NCBI RefSeq assembly: GCF_905475395.1
Contig: NC_058337.1
Coordinates: 135,367,960-135,431,959, forward strand
Reading direction: 5' to 3'
Length of the DNA: 64,000 bases
Source of the DNA: Chrysoperla carnea
Lineage: Eukaryota; Arthropoda; Insecta; Neuroptera; Chrysopidae
A program made the position numbers and the translations under genes. Of this stretch, positions 35,539 to 46,911 are shown piece after piece. Under the pieces are notes generated by a model that ran no database searches, had not been told where the DNA came from, and saw nothing but the letters and a program-made list of their open reading frames with translations. Each line of letters begins with the position of its first letter. Within the stretch, counting starts at the first letter, position 1.

Positions 35539-36216
35539 ATACCATGTATATATGAAATATACATAGTATATTAAGTTTCGTCCCAAGTTTGTAACGCTTA
35601 AAAATATTGATGCTACGAAAAAAATTTTGGTATAGGTGTTCATAGAATCACCTAATTAATCCATTTCCGGTTGTCCGTCCGTCCGTCCGTCTGTGGACAC
35701 GATAACTCAAAAACGAAAAAAGATATCGAGCTGAAATTTTTACAGCGTACTCAGGACGTAAAAATTGAGGTCAAGTTCGTAAATGAGCATCATAGGTCAA
35801 TTGGGTCTTGGGCCCGTGGGACCCATCTTGTAAAACGTTAGAGATAGAACAAAAGTTTAAATGTAAAAAATGTTCCTTATAAAAAAATACAAAACTTTTG
35901 TTTGAAACATTTTTTTGTAAACATCACTGTTTACCCACGAGGACGTTAAATAGGTGCAAATTTTATAGTATGTATTAATATAGGAATATCAGTTGTGTGT
36001 GTGTATTTAAAAGTGAATATCTTTTGTTATTTACGTGACGTCAAAAAACCAACGATTGCGCATCAACACTATGTATTATAGTACCTATGTATTAATATGG
36101 GATTATCAGTTATATATGTGTGACATGTATGTTTGTGTAATGTGACAGAGTAATCAACACTGTCTATACATGGTATTTCAACAATTAACTCAGTCAATTG
36201 TTTGTTTTCACTTGTT
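35539..36216 (-). repeat. REP-A interspersed repeat, full length with extra segment
   Basis: It runs in reverse from ATACCATGTATATATG through (GTCC)n to TTGTTTTCACTTG. It is about 100 bp longer than the others because of extra sequence around 35990-36090 that partly duplicates TATTAATATAGGAATATCAG. Confidence 0.75.
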
Positions 36217-36374
36217 TGTATATAAAATTGGTTGAAGTATGAATATGATTGCATTATTGAAATATGATATGGGAGCCTTCACACACGTGTGTAGTTTTTT
36301 TATGGAATTTACACTAATTAATAATACGTTCCATGATTATTAAAATAATTAATTTTTGCAAATAAGTATATGTT

Positions 36375-37240
36375 ACAGACACCGGTCAAAACTTAACTGG
36401 CAAAATCAGTCAAAAATACTATTGTCGAAGCCTGTGATCAAAGGTACTTTTGGCTGAAAAACAGTCAAAAATACTTTTTCCCAATGAAGCTAGTCAAAAG
36501 TGATTTTGACTAACTGATTTTTGCTTACTTTTACTTCAATTATTTTAACTTCAATTAAAGTTATTAATCATTGAAAAAATTATAAATTATATTAAAAATT
36601 GTCTGTTTTCGTTATTTCACAGTCATTTTTTTCATTGTACCAAACTTTTGTAATAAATAATTCCGCCATATTAAATAAATAAATAGTTTTATTTTCATTC
36701 TAAACAATTAAAAGTTAATTTGACTGAGTTTCTAGCATTACAACTCCGGTTAAAACAACTGGGTACAAAAAAACAACTCAATATAAAAACATGAACGCAA
36801 TCACAGAGTTAACCAAAAAGTAAAAAAAGCCCGCAACCCCATGCTAACTCGATCCCAATAAAGGCATGGTCAACTCGTGAATCAGTGAGTGAACTAAATC
36901 ACAGGATGAACGCAAGGGTAAAAAAATCCGCAGACTCGTGTTAACTCAACCCCATTAAAGGCACCTTATTGTTTTTATATCGAGTTGTTTTGGCCGGATT
37001 TGTTTTGCCACTGGGTTTTTTTTTACCAGAGTTATAATGACCGAGTTGTTTTGACCAGAGTTTTGAAATATCGAGTTATTCATGACGGTTCCCCTGTAGT
37101 AATTAAATTTAGTTTTGACCAGAAGCGTCAGTCAAAAAAACTTATGGCCGCAAATTTACTATTGACCAACCTGTGCAGTCAAAAGAACTTTTGCCTGTTT
37201 TTTTCTACAGTTAAAAATACTTTTGACTGTGACATATATA
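36375..37240. repeat. Large imperfect palindrome with CAGTCAAAA motifs
   Basis: The left side repeats CAGTCAAAAATAC and AGTCAAAAGTGA; the right side mirrors it with CAGTCAAAAGAAC and ATACTTTTGACTG. Inside, ACTCAATATAAAAAC mirrors GTTTTTATATCGAG. Direct repeats (GAACGCAA ... CCCATTAAAGGCA-like) sit at about 36788-36868 and 36906-36965. No gene is visible; an old inverted-repeat element is the likeliest explanation. Confidence 0.4.
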
Positions 37241-37521
37241 GTAAAACAATCCAGCTCACTTTGTACGAAAGAGAATAGTGAATTTGAATTGAAGTTCTTT
37301 ATTTTTATGTTTTGGAGTCACCACATTCAAATTCGATGTCAAATTTAAAGTAAATTTTCATTGTTTTTCTCAACAAATTTTAGAAATTATTTTTAGTTTG
37401 AACATTTTTCCTTAAGTACTGTTAGTCTCATGTTGTTAGAATTACTGGGCACTCTCAATGGAAAACTCTTTATATTAAGTTCACAAAGCTAACAATATAT
37501 ATTTCTGTTTGCCTTAGAAAA

Positions 37522-40500
37522 ATGGCGCTTGTCAACAGCGCTTTACCCACTTTATACCAACATTACACAACTGGAGGAATTGTCACAGGCTTAAATGCAG
37601 ATACTCCACAATTCACCTTAAATAATCGAAATATTACAATCTTCAGTGGTGCAATGCATTATTTTCGTGTACCACGAAAATATTGGCGTGATCGTCTACG
37701 TAAAATGCGTGCTGCTGGCTTAAATGCTGTTGAAACGTAAGAAATTATTCAATAAAATTTCAAAAATTGTTTGTGTTACAAAATTTAAAAAAAAAAACTT
37801 TATTAAAGGTATGTGCCATGGAATTTACATGAACCTGAACCGGGGAAATATGATTTTGGAGAGGGTGGAACAGATTTTGAAGATTTTCTGCATGTGCAAG
37901 AGTATTTGAAAATTGCACAAGAGGAAGATTTATTAGCTATTGTTCGACCTGGTCCATTTATTTGCGCTGAATGGGAATTCGGTGGACTTCCTAGGTAAAA
38001 TTTTACTTCAATATTATTTATCCAAGAATTTTTAAAAACTCCCCTCATTCGTTTTGTGTTTTTTGCAGTTGGCTCTTACGTGAAAAGGATATTAAAGTGC
38101 GGACTTCTGATTCAAAATTTATGGCCCATGTGACTCGCTTTTTCAATGTTTTAATACCTTTGTTAGCTGCATTACAATTTTCAAAAGGTGGTCCAATTAT
38201 TGCTGTTCAAGTAAGTTTATACGTACCATTTTAGATCAGAAGATCAGAAAAAGTACCAAAAATTATAATACTAGATTTTATTTTCATTTTCGATTTAAAA
38301 TATTCCAATAGTTATACTAAATAAAACCCAAAAATATATCTTGGACATATCGTAGTTCTTAGAGTTCCATACCCAAAGGGTAACAAACAGTACCCTATTA
38401 CTAAGATTCCACTGTTTGTACGTCTGTCATCGTACTTTATCTCATAAACCGCAATTGAAGACAGATGAAATTTTGACGAGAGTATGTATTATTAATGTCG
38501 CTAGCAAAAAATAATAGAAAGATTAGAAAAATTATAAATTAATAATGAAAACTAGGAAAAATTAAATTATATGAGCAGTTTTTAGTTTTTTATAATAATA
38601 GAGTATAATAGGCGGGGAGCCGGTAACACTGAAAGTCCCGTCATAGCGGAATCAAAAAATATTTATTTAAATAAATAGAACGTAAGTATAGGAATAAATT
38701 AAGCTCGGTATGCGTGGATTCCTATTGCCGAAACGATGTGAAAAAAAAAATTATTTAAAAAATGGAAAAATGTTTTACCGTCATCGCGGATATTAATTTT
38801 TTTTTATGCATTCGACAGTAAATTTTATTAGCTTTTAGAAAAAAATCACGCAAACCACTTTTTCTTGCCGGAAAAATCCCGCATACCATCTTGAAGTGCA
38901 TAAACTATATTAGCATCTACTCCAAAATGTACGATGTTCAATACATTTATTTTGGAGTAAATGATGGGACAGAATAGCTTGTACCTTCTAAAATGCCCAA
39001 AGACAACCCTACCTAAACTAGAGAAAAGTAATAAATATATAGATAGAAACCATGGAGACTATATAGTCTATTCTCTATAAACTATATTATGTATGTAAAA
39101 AAACATTCATCAACAAGAATAATTTTACAAGAAACATAATTATTATTGATGTAATATACGAGATCATAATAATTATGTAACAACGGTAATTCGACAAAAA
39201 GCATTTACTCCAAAATAAATGTATTGAACATCGTACATTTTGGAGTAGATGCTAATATAGTTTATGCACTTCAAGATGGTATGCGGGATTTTTCCGGCAG
39301 TTTTTGAGCGCGCATACCAAGCTATTTTTAAAAATTACATAAAAATGAATAAAATAAAAAAAATAAAAAAAGTTTCCGGCATGATGGAGAAATTTTAGCC
39401 CTCATCACACACTTCAAATAGGTATGCCAGACTCTTCCGGCAAGAAAAAGTGGTTTGCGTGATTTTTTTCTAAAAGCTAATAAAATTTACTGTAGAATGC
39501 ATAAAAAAAAATTAATATCCGCGATGACGGTAAAACATTTTTCCATTTTTTAAATAATTTTTTTTTTTTTTCACATCGTTTCGGCAATAGGAATCCACGC
39601 ATACCGAGCTTACTTTATTCCTATACTTACGTTCTATTTATTTAAATAAACATTTTTTGATTCCGTATGACGGGACTTTCAGTGTTACCGGCTCCTGTAC
39701 TATAATATTAGAGTATATGCATTACAATAATAGTATTTGTGGATAATCATAGAGGGCAATAATAGTTGTTGTATTTTTTAATTAATAATGATAGTTTGGT
39801 GTATAATCATAGATGGCGGCTTTATGCGCGAGTAAGACTCGCACTTGACTAAATTATTTTATTAGTACCTTTCCTCATTATTTCATTACATATTTTGCGA
39901 GGATTTTTCTGCTTCTGATTTTTTCACACGTAAATTGTCTTTAAAGGTTGAAAACGAATATGGAAGTACGGGAAGTAATGATAAACCTTATTTACGTCAA
40001 TTGAAAAATTTATTACAAGATAACGGTATCGTAGAATTACTGGTAACATCTGATGGTCCGTTTAGTGCTGAAATCGGAACGTTACCAGGAGGTAAAAGTT
40101 ATTAAATAATTAAATTATTTAATTTTTATTTTTAATCATATATATTTTATTTAGAGGTGCTACAAACAATTAATTTTAATGGGAATGCTGTTAAAAGTTT
40201 GGATAATTTACGTAAAATACAACCGAATAGACCTCTTATGACAATGGAATATTGGACTGGTTGGTTTGATCATTGGAGCGAGAGTCATCATACAGTATCC
40301 ACAAAAAGTAATTATTGCAATCTATTTAAGGTTGACCGGACAGAACACTGAAATTTTGCAATGTACTATAAATTTTTTTGTAACAGAAATTAAAACCGTT
40401 GCTTTTTTAAGTTGACATATGCTTGAAACTCGAAAAAGAACTTTTATCTATAAAAATGCTTCAAGCAAAAAAGGGTGTGTAACCGCGAGACCTAGGTTTT

Positions 40501-43500
40501 CAAGCTCACTCTACTCCATAACTGGTAATCGACAGATGAACACTTTAAATTAGAAAGTTGTTATTGGTTAAAAAAATAACATTTTTTGTTCGAAACATTT
40601 TTCCGCAAACCTTACAGTTTAATATCCGACCAACCTTAATTTTAATTAAAAATATTAAACCAGGAATTTCTGATTCTAGATTTTAGACAAGTTTATCTTG
40701 ATATTATTTCGTATCCAGCATCTGTAAGTATGTATATGTTCCATGGTGGCACTAGTTTTGGATTTCTGAACGGTGCGAATATGGAAGGTGGTCAAACTGA
40801 TAACGGTGGACTTCAACCAGATACGACCAGTTATGGTAATTATTTTCTTTATAATAGATGTATTTTATGCGTTGTTTTACGTTGAATGCTGGGTTCCAGT
40901 TTTTTGGTGAACAAGAAATCACTCTCAGCATTTATAACTCGGTTTTTACTGCATTTACATAAATAAAACTAAAATTTATCTCTTTCACTTAACTACTAAA
41001 GGCACCCCTTTTCAGTAGTTAGTTCCAGTTTAGGCTAGCAGATGGCTTAACCTGGTACTTATCATTTAGACGGCCAATAAAAATATTCAAATTCAAATCA
41101 AGTAAACCCCGCCAACTGACGATAATAATTCGTACTAATTAAAACCCATGGATCCATTTTCAGTAGTTTCAGCTTAGACTCCCACGTCACTTAACATTAA
41201 TCAATCTTAACTTTTTTGAGCTTTTGAGCCATCAACTATTGTCAAAAGTCCATACCAATTGATTTTACCAGAAATATTTTTTTCGGCATTTACTGCACTT
41301 TTAAATTAACTTTTTTTTTTAGATTATGATGCTCCATTAACAGAATCTGGCGATTATACCGAAAAGTATGAGGTAGTTGTTGAACTTGTGGGTCAATATA
41401 ATCCTGAAAAAACACTTTTACCAGATCGTCCATCCGAAACACCAAAAATTGTGTATAATAGTTTAGAAATCATCGATGTTTTGGAATTCTCAACAGTTTT
41501 AAGTAAGGTGAGTATCTCATATGGACCCAAGAGCACACTGTTCCTGATAAAAACCCAGTAAACACTTTTATCAACCGCCAAACGAATGGCGTCTGCATTT
41601 TGTGAAAATTCGCATTTGGGGGTGCTGATATCAAATTTTAAATTCCTCAAAATTTAAAGTGGGAGGGTATGTGAAGTACGCTGTACTATTTTTAGCGTTA
41701 CGAAGTTGAGACTAAAATTATAACAGTTTTATGTTATGTACAAAAGTGATCGGTCTGAATTTTCTGTTTTTTGTCTCAAATTTAATTCTTGCAATCGTGA
41801 AAAATCACTTTTATACTTTTATTTTGTTTGTAGATTGATGGCATTCCCAGCAAAAATGTAGTTTCTATGGAAGAGTTACCGATAAATAATAATTCGGGAC
41901 AAAGTTATGGATATATTGTTTATCAGAAAAAGAATTTAAATATAAGAGCAAATTCAGTTTTGAAAATTCAAGGTCGTGTTTGCGATACGTTAATTGTTTT
42001 AATCAATGGACAACGAATCACCGAACCACTGCTTAAAGCTGATCAATTAAAAGGATTTGGTTATTGGAAAAAAAAGTATTGAAATTTATTTATTCCTCAG
42101 TTAGGTTAGGCTAAAGTGATTATCCTGGGGTGGAACACACTTAGACCAAAGGGTCCGTTGTGATATCGAATAAGGGTTGATCCATCTCCGGATACTACTC
42201 CACAGTGGCATTTGGAGCTGTTTAAGAACTGCAGGATTGCTTTGACGTTAAGGTCGAATAGATCGTCAAAGAAAGACTCATTCAAGTCAACCCATCTGCT
42301 CATGGCAAGAGCTGGCCAGTGACAGAGAAGACGATACAGTGTTTCTTCCTGGTCCTTCCTCACTGTGACTGCCCTTGCAATAGTCGTGGTACATTATCAA
42401 GCAAAGGCGATCTGCGTGTGTCCCACTTAGTCATTGTCCTATAAATCGCCACAACAATTTTGCTTATAGGGACCCTTTGAAGTGATATAATATCTTCGGA
42501 AGACCTACGATTGTACTCCGACTATATCTGTCTTCTGATATAGAAGTGCGTTCCTCCCTCCATCTAAGGTTGGCTTTTTTAAAATATCCTCATTCAGACG
42601 GTTCTTCGAATATTTCGTGGAAAACTGTTTTTGTCTCATGTCGTTAGAAATACTTACCTTAACCAAATTTTTTCACATTTTTATGGGTATTAAAAATAAT
42701 GTTTTTTCAGAGATGGTGAATTAAATTTAGGTTCACAAGACTACGAAAATGCCACATTAGAATTAATTGTAGAAAATTGGGGACGAAATAATTTTGGTGG
42801 ATTAAATCAATTCAACCAGAAAAAAGGATTGTGGCAAGGGGATGTATTATTAAATAATTCAACATTGGAAAATTGGACCATTTATCCTTTGGAATTCCGA
42901 TCAAGTTGGACAAACTCGTAAATATGTTGTTTTTTTTTTAAATTATTAAAATTTTAATTCCATATTTCAATATTTTTTTTGTCTGTTTATTTAGTTTATC
43001 TTCTTCGAGTTCATGGAAACGTTTCTCTGATTACAAGCAATCTAAAAATGAGAAATCAGGTCCAATTTTATTAAAAACAATTCTCAAAATTGATAATCCT
43101 GTTGCTGATACGTTTATTGATTTACGTGATTGGGTGAAAGGAATTGTTGTTGTAAATGGTTTTGTGTTGGGTCGTTACAGTATTATAGGGCCACAATATT
43201 TCTTATATTTACCTGCTCCATTGTTAAAATCTGGCGATAATGAGGTTCGTTTTTTTAAATTGTTTGTTAAATTTTCTCACCCAAACACGAAAGGGAAAAA
43301 GCATGTTCACAATCTAGTTCACAGAGGGTTTTAACCAAAGAAGATTCAAAACCTTTGTCAACTTGAACCAAAATAGATCTCACTATTAACAGATTTGTTC
43401 ACGGATCTCAGTTAACTCAAAGAACGTCTTCGAAAACTGGATCTAGTAACCGACTGCTGCAAATCAAATTCAAACGTTCGACTTGTTGCTCTATTACAAA

Positions 43501-43800
43501 GAGTGTTCGAAACATAAGCAAGTCAAAATTGCTGTCACTGTAGAAATAAATTGCCGACATATAAAAGAAACAAAATTCGGGACGACTTCTAGAGGTGTCA
43601 ATTCGAAAGCTTTATGAGTGTTTTACTATCGTGTTTGGGTTCCGGTGTGTTACTTTCTACGAGAAATCGAGACGTTTTTTTATTGAATTCATTTGTTAAT
43701 TATAATTTTTCTTCTTTTTCAGATTATTATTTTCGAACATTTTACGCCAAGTTCGAAATTATCGTTTAGTAAGTCCCAGATATTTAACAAGAAAAAGTGA
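37522..43800 (+). CDS. Beta-galactosidase-1-like protein (GH35), 11 exons, 652 aa
   Basis: GH35 retaining beta-galactosidases remove terminal beta-linked galactose; this is the GLB1L2/GLB1L3-like branch. Exons: 37522-37736, 37809-37994, 38069-38210, 39947-40091, 40155-40307, 40680-40835, 41323-41507, 41834-42075, 42711-42917, 42995-43244 and 43723-43800 (TGA). They join in phase and total 1959 nt. The N-terminal TIM barrel has [34 protein letters not shown] and [23 protein letters not shown] gives the acid/base Glu185 and MEYWTGWFD the nucleophile Glu261. [25 protein letters not shown] and C-terminal beta domains follow. The length is close to mammalian GLB1L2. The predicted start has no signal peptide. 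An AG just upstream (37517) suggests a 5' UTR intron or an unseen signal-peptide exon, so secretion is undecided. Intron 3 holds a foldback element and intron 8 a LINE fragment. Confidence 0.93.
38355..38530 (+). repeat. Dispersed insect repeat in intron 3 of the GH35 gene
   Basis: It carries TTCCATACCCAAAGGGTAAC, CCCTATTACTAAGATTCC and CTCATAAACCGCAATTGAAG, phrases of a noncoding repeat common across insect genomes. It has no coding role. Confidence 0.55.
38611..39700. mobile_element. Foldback element (1090 bp) with arms of several hundred bp, in GH35 intron 3
   Basis: The ends are GGCGGGGAGCCGGTAACACT and AGTGTTACCGGCTCCTGTAC. Long arms (about 38611-38965 and 39200-39700) are reverse complements with few mismatches, for example CGTGGATTCCTATTGCCG with CGGCAATAGGAATCCACG. 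The right arm carries an extra segment of about 150 bp (39300-39450) that itself repeats the TTCCGGCA motif. The central loop, about 230 bp, is AT-rich. The flanks are TATAATA (38604-38610 and 39701-39707) within a longer 17-bp near-repeat. No transposase is present. Confidence 0.85.
42106..42570 (-). mobile_element. LINE 3' fragment (RNase H C-terminus plus 3' tail) in GH35 intron 8
   Basis: On the minus strand the frame reads [36 protein letters not shown] and SSKCH. This is the pattern C-x-CPALA ... FLNSSKW found at the end of ORF2 in RNase H-bearing non-LTR elements of the R1/I/Jockey type. It continues into a 3' tail with ATATCACAACGGACCC and CTAAGTGTGTTCC, ending TAGCCTAACCTAA. Related fragments lie at 44600-45010, 48720-49040 and 54680-54835. 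Confidence 0.65.
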
Positions 43801-43869
43801 TACTCCACAAAAAGATAAATACTTTTGCCATTCCTAGTTTTTTTTAAGTATTTTAAAATTCCTATTCGA

Positions 43870-44025
43870 CGTTGAATTGTTATGCAAAGTTTGCCTTTTA
43901 GTATCAGCCATAATTTACTTTGCCAGGTTAAGCATTGTAATTTCGATATCCAGGGTTGAATTGTTATGCAAAGTTTGTCTTAATTTGCCAAGTTAAGCAT
44001 TGTAATTTCGATATCCAGGAATTTA
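43870..44025. repeat. Tandem duplication, two units of about 70-85 bp
   Basis: Both units carry GTTGAATTGTTATGCAAAGT, AAGCATTGTAATTTCG and ATATCCAGG. The first has about 16 extra bases. It lies just past the GH35 stop codon, in its 3' UTR or in the spacer. Confidence 0.8.
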
Positions 44026-44273
44026 TTATAAATAGTACTTTGATGTAAGGATGACTTATACTAAAAGGACGGACTCTTAGCAAATCAATGTCCATCATTG
44101 AAGGTGTGTCCTTTCGAAAGACACGCCTTGCGGGGAGTTCATTATTAGTTTTAATAAAGAATTTGAGTTTTTTTTTAAATATTGTAAATATTTATTAAAA
44201 TTTAATAAAATATATTTCCTTACATTATTTGTATAAATTACTGAGAAAGAAGCCTGTTTTTTCCCCTTGATAA

Positions 44274-45938
44274 CTAATTTACATTTCGAAGTAGAAGTAT
44301 ATTTTCTGTTGGTATATTTAAAATAGTTGAGAGATTTGATAAAAATACACAATTTCGTTGTTTCATCAGCTTGGCGGATTCGGTTGTAAAAATGATAATT
44401 GCGTTTTTATTTTGAGTGCTTTAAAAAAAAGTATTAAAAAATGCAGCTGCTCACACTCGTTCTGAAGTTGAAGACACGGCCACAAAATTTCCAGCCATTG
44501 TTACAGTATAACTGACCGTTAATAGGTCGAATTACGTAATTATTAAAAAGATGATCGTGGTTATAGCGACTGTCATTGAGGCATTACCGCAAATGGGTCC
44601 TTAGACCAGACGCTATTTTAAGCAGATGAAGCTATAGGATTCTGTCGAGGGAATACGCCACGTAAAAAGCTCACAGCTTCTCCTCCGGGATATTTCACAG
44701 GATTGATGGATTCAATTTTTCGGAACCAAACATTTTAAACCTGACACTCTGGATTCTAAACCTGGACGTTTCATCATCCTCCATATAGGTCCTACAAAGG
44801 AGATCATCAGAGATCCTCATTTTATGAAAATGGTAGTTTAATCGACATTGTTCGTCAAGAGTCTCACTACCCTTCGCAACTTTGCTGTAGTGAGTTGCAG
44901 GCAAGCACATTCGAATGGCCTAGCTGTGGTTATACACAGTTTGGGCTGTCCCATGCTCAAAGTAACCGTACTCAAGATGGACTTGTCGTAGCCATTCCTT
45001 GATTCGGTAATTTACGGAATCTAATATGTTACACTATGATGGTATTCGTGAATGGCAGAAGGAAAATATGACCAGGGGCCATACTGTATCAAATAACTCG
45101 GAAATTTTGTGTCAATATCTCCGAGTCTATTATGGTTCATGGTAAAACCAATTAAAATTACCTTCTATTAACGGAAAAAATTTCTTGAAAATTTGCATAA
45201 AAATTATTTGCTTTCTTATAATTTTCTAAATATTCATGTACAGATTGAATCCAAAAAATTGTGGATTGTCTACTTGGCCATAGAAACGAATTTAACAGTG
45301 CTTTCAATAATTTATTTACCAAATCGTAATTTAAGGATTTACTCTCCTCACAATACAAGGTGATTGTTAACCTTTGATTAATTAATCTTTCTGGGAGTAC
45401 GATTGATTCCAGAAAACAATACTGTATCAAAGAAATGTATGGAGATTATTTAATTAATTAATTAGAAAACAATGAGATGAAGTTTTGAAAGCATTCTAAT
45501 TCCGATCATTTTTTATCAATGGAACTTTTGTAAAATGTTTTTAAACCATCTTAAGGTCACTAAACAGAATATTTTTACAAAACCTCGATTCGTAATTTAA
45601 AATAAAAAGAAGGTTATCAGAAATGAACTGTTCGAAAACTCCAACCACAATAATTTTAAGTGCAGTGTGCATACTTCAGGGCTTAAACTTAATTTTTCCA
45701 AAATATTTTCAAATAAATATTCGTATTGTAATTCTTCAACATTTTTGCAATTATTTACTTGATCTTTATATTTATTTATTGTTTGATGTTTTATTCTTCG
45801 TTTTTTAGTTTCAATTGGTTCTTCTTCTTTTACCGTTAATAATTTGTTGCTTTTAATTGACTCATTTGAATTGTTTTTATTTATGCCCAACTTTTGAATT
45901 ATACCATTCAAATTATTTAAAGTATTTTGAAAAAACAT
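44274..45938 (-). CDS. Unrecognised three-exon gene, 222 aa
   Basis: I do not recognise this protein. Three minus-strand exons, 45938-45675, 45421-45162 and 44418-44274, have GT-AG boundaries and join in phases 0 and 2. The total is 669 nt with one ATG and one terminal TAG, which makes chance unlikely. Residues 1-25 (MFFQNTLNNLNGIIQKLG) and about 70-88 (LQYEYLFENILEKLSLSPE) look helical. Residues 42-66 are strongly basic (TKKRRIKHQTINKYKDQ), a possible nuclear localisation signal. The middle exon is leucine-rich and helical (YDLVNKLLKALLNSFLWPS, VHEYLENYKKANNFYANF). The end reads FTTESAKLMKQRNCVFLS ... NILLLRNVN. No signal peptide or membrane segment is evident. It lies convergent to the GH35 gene and tandem with the TMEM72-like gene. 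Intron 2 contains a degenerate LINE. A nuclear, protein-interacting role is only a guess. Confidence 0.7.
44600..45010 (-). mobile_element. Degenerate non-LTR retrotransposon (RNase H region)
   Basis: On the minus strand the frame reads NYHFHKMRISDDLLCRTYME then DDETSRFRIQSV. This follows the C-terminal RNase H/CCHC-like pattern HKMGL.DDPLCR.C.E.ETxEH of R1/Jockey-type ORF2, with the key cysteines and histidine replaced. It lies in intron 2 of the unrecognised gene. Confidence 0.55.
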
Positions 45939-46109
45939 TTATAGGAAATCTTGACAGTATATAAATATTCGGGTATGAAAGTATGAAACTAGATCAAATA
46001 AAAATAGTAGGCTTTAGTTTTTGGGCTAATGTCTGACCGAAAGACGCTCGTTTGATAACCTATCACTGTCGGATCTACTTTTTTTGTCCTCATTTCTATG
46101 ATTTCAGAG

Positions 46110-46353
46110 CAGTGCCAGGTTAAGCAAGCGCGCGACCCGTAGCAAATTTATCGATGAGCCCTTGAAATTCTGTTAATAAAATATTTTTTTTTAGTAGTCT
46201 TGAATCTACCGTCACTCTTTACCTCTTAGTAAGCGAGTATTTCACCAATATTTATTACCCTTCGTTAATCTCTCTTATATCGGCGAGTCCTCTAATTGAG
46301 TACACAGAACCTGCAGCATTTGCTACTCTTGCTATATGGCTAATCCGCTTCTG
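46110..46353. mobile_element. hAT-type MITE (244 bp), TTTCAGAG target duplication
   Basis: The ends are CAGTGCCAGGTTAAGC and GGCTAATCCGCTTCTG. Identical TTTCAGAG copies flank it at 46102-46109 and 46354-46361, a perfect 8-bp hAT duplication. It belongs to the family of 34330-34578. A right-half fragment also remains at about 50945-50990. Confidence 0.85.
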
Positions 46354-46629
46354 TTTCAGAGGATAGCTGTTATTATAAAATTTTAGTTAGCTGCTCCAGT
46401 CCATTGTAGATGTCCTGAAGACCAAGATCAAATTTTAGGTCAGAATTAGATGTCCTCGACAATTCCTCGTACTCAACAATTTTTGCTTGAGCCAATTTAT
46501 TATAGCTGGTGTTTTTTAAAAGATTTTGGGATGTATCCATTAAAATGATTCAAAGGGTGGATAGAATGGATAAAAACTAAACATGTATCACACAAGATAT
46601 TGTTATAGCGTATTTGGTTTTTGCCAAAA

Positions 46630-46739
46630 TCGAGCGTTCCCGAATACCCACGATGTTATTTCGAACGTATCATATTATTTACATTGTTGACAATTATTGT
46701 ATGTTCGTAATGATATCGTGAGTATTCGGGAACACTCGA
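46630..46739. mobile_element. Short palindromic MITE (about 110 bp)
   Basis: Arms TCGAGCGTTCCCGAATACCC and TATTCGGGAACACTCGA are imperfect reverse complements that extend inward through CGATGTTATTTCGAAC and GTTCGTAATGATATCG. It lies between the unrecognised gene and the TMEM72-like gene. Confidence 0.7.
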
Positions 46740-46911
46740 TGTTGCCAACAATGAGCATCTGACAAAAATCGAATGCGTATGTGCTGCAAGTGAAAAATTT
46801 ACGGTGGAATGTTTAATGATAACAATATCAATAGATTCTCGTATAAAATATTTTATTTATAAATTAAAATTAATTACGACTAATTAGTAACAATATATAA
46901 AAATAGATCAT

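Noticed and set aside
36985-37278. 97-codon open frame upstream of the GH35 gene
   Set aside because: It lies inside the palindromic repeat region, with no family resemblance and no splice link to the GH35 start.
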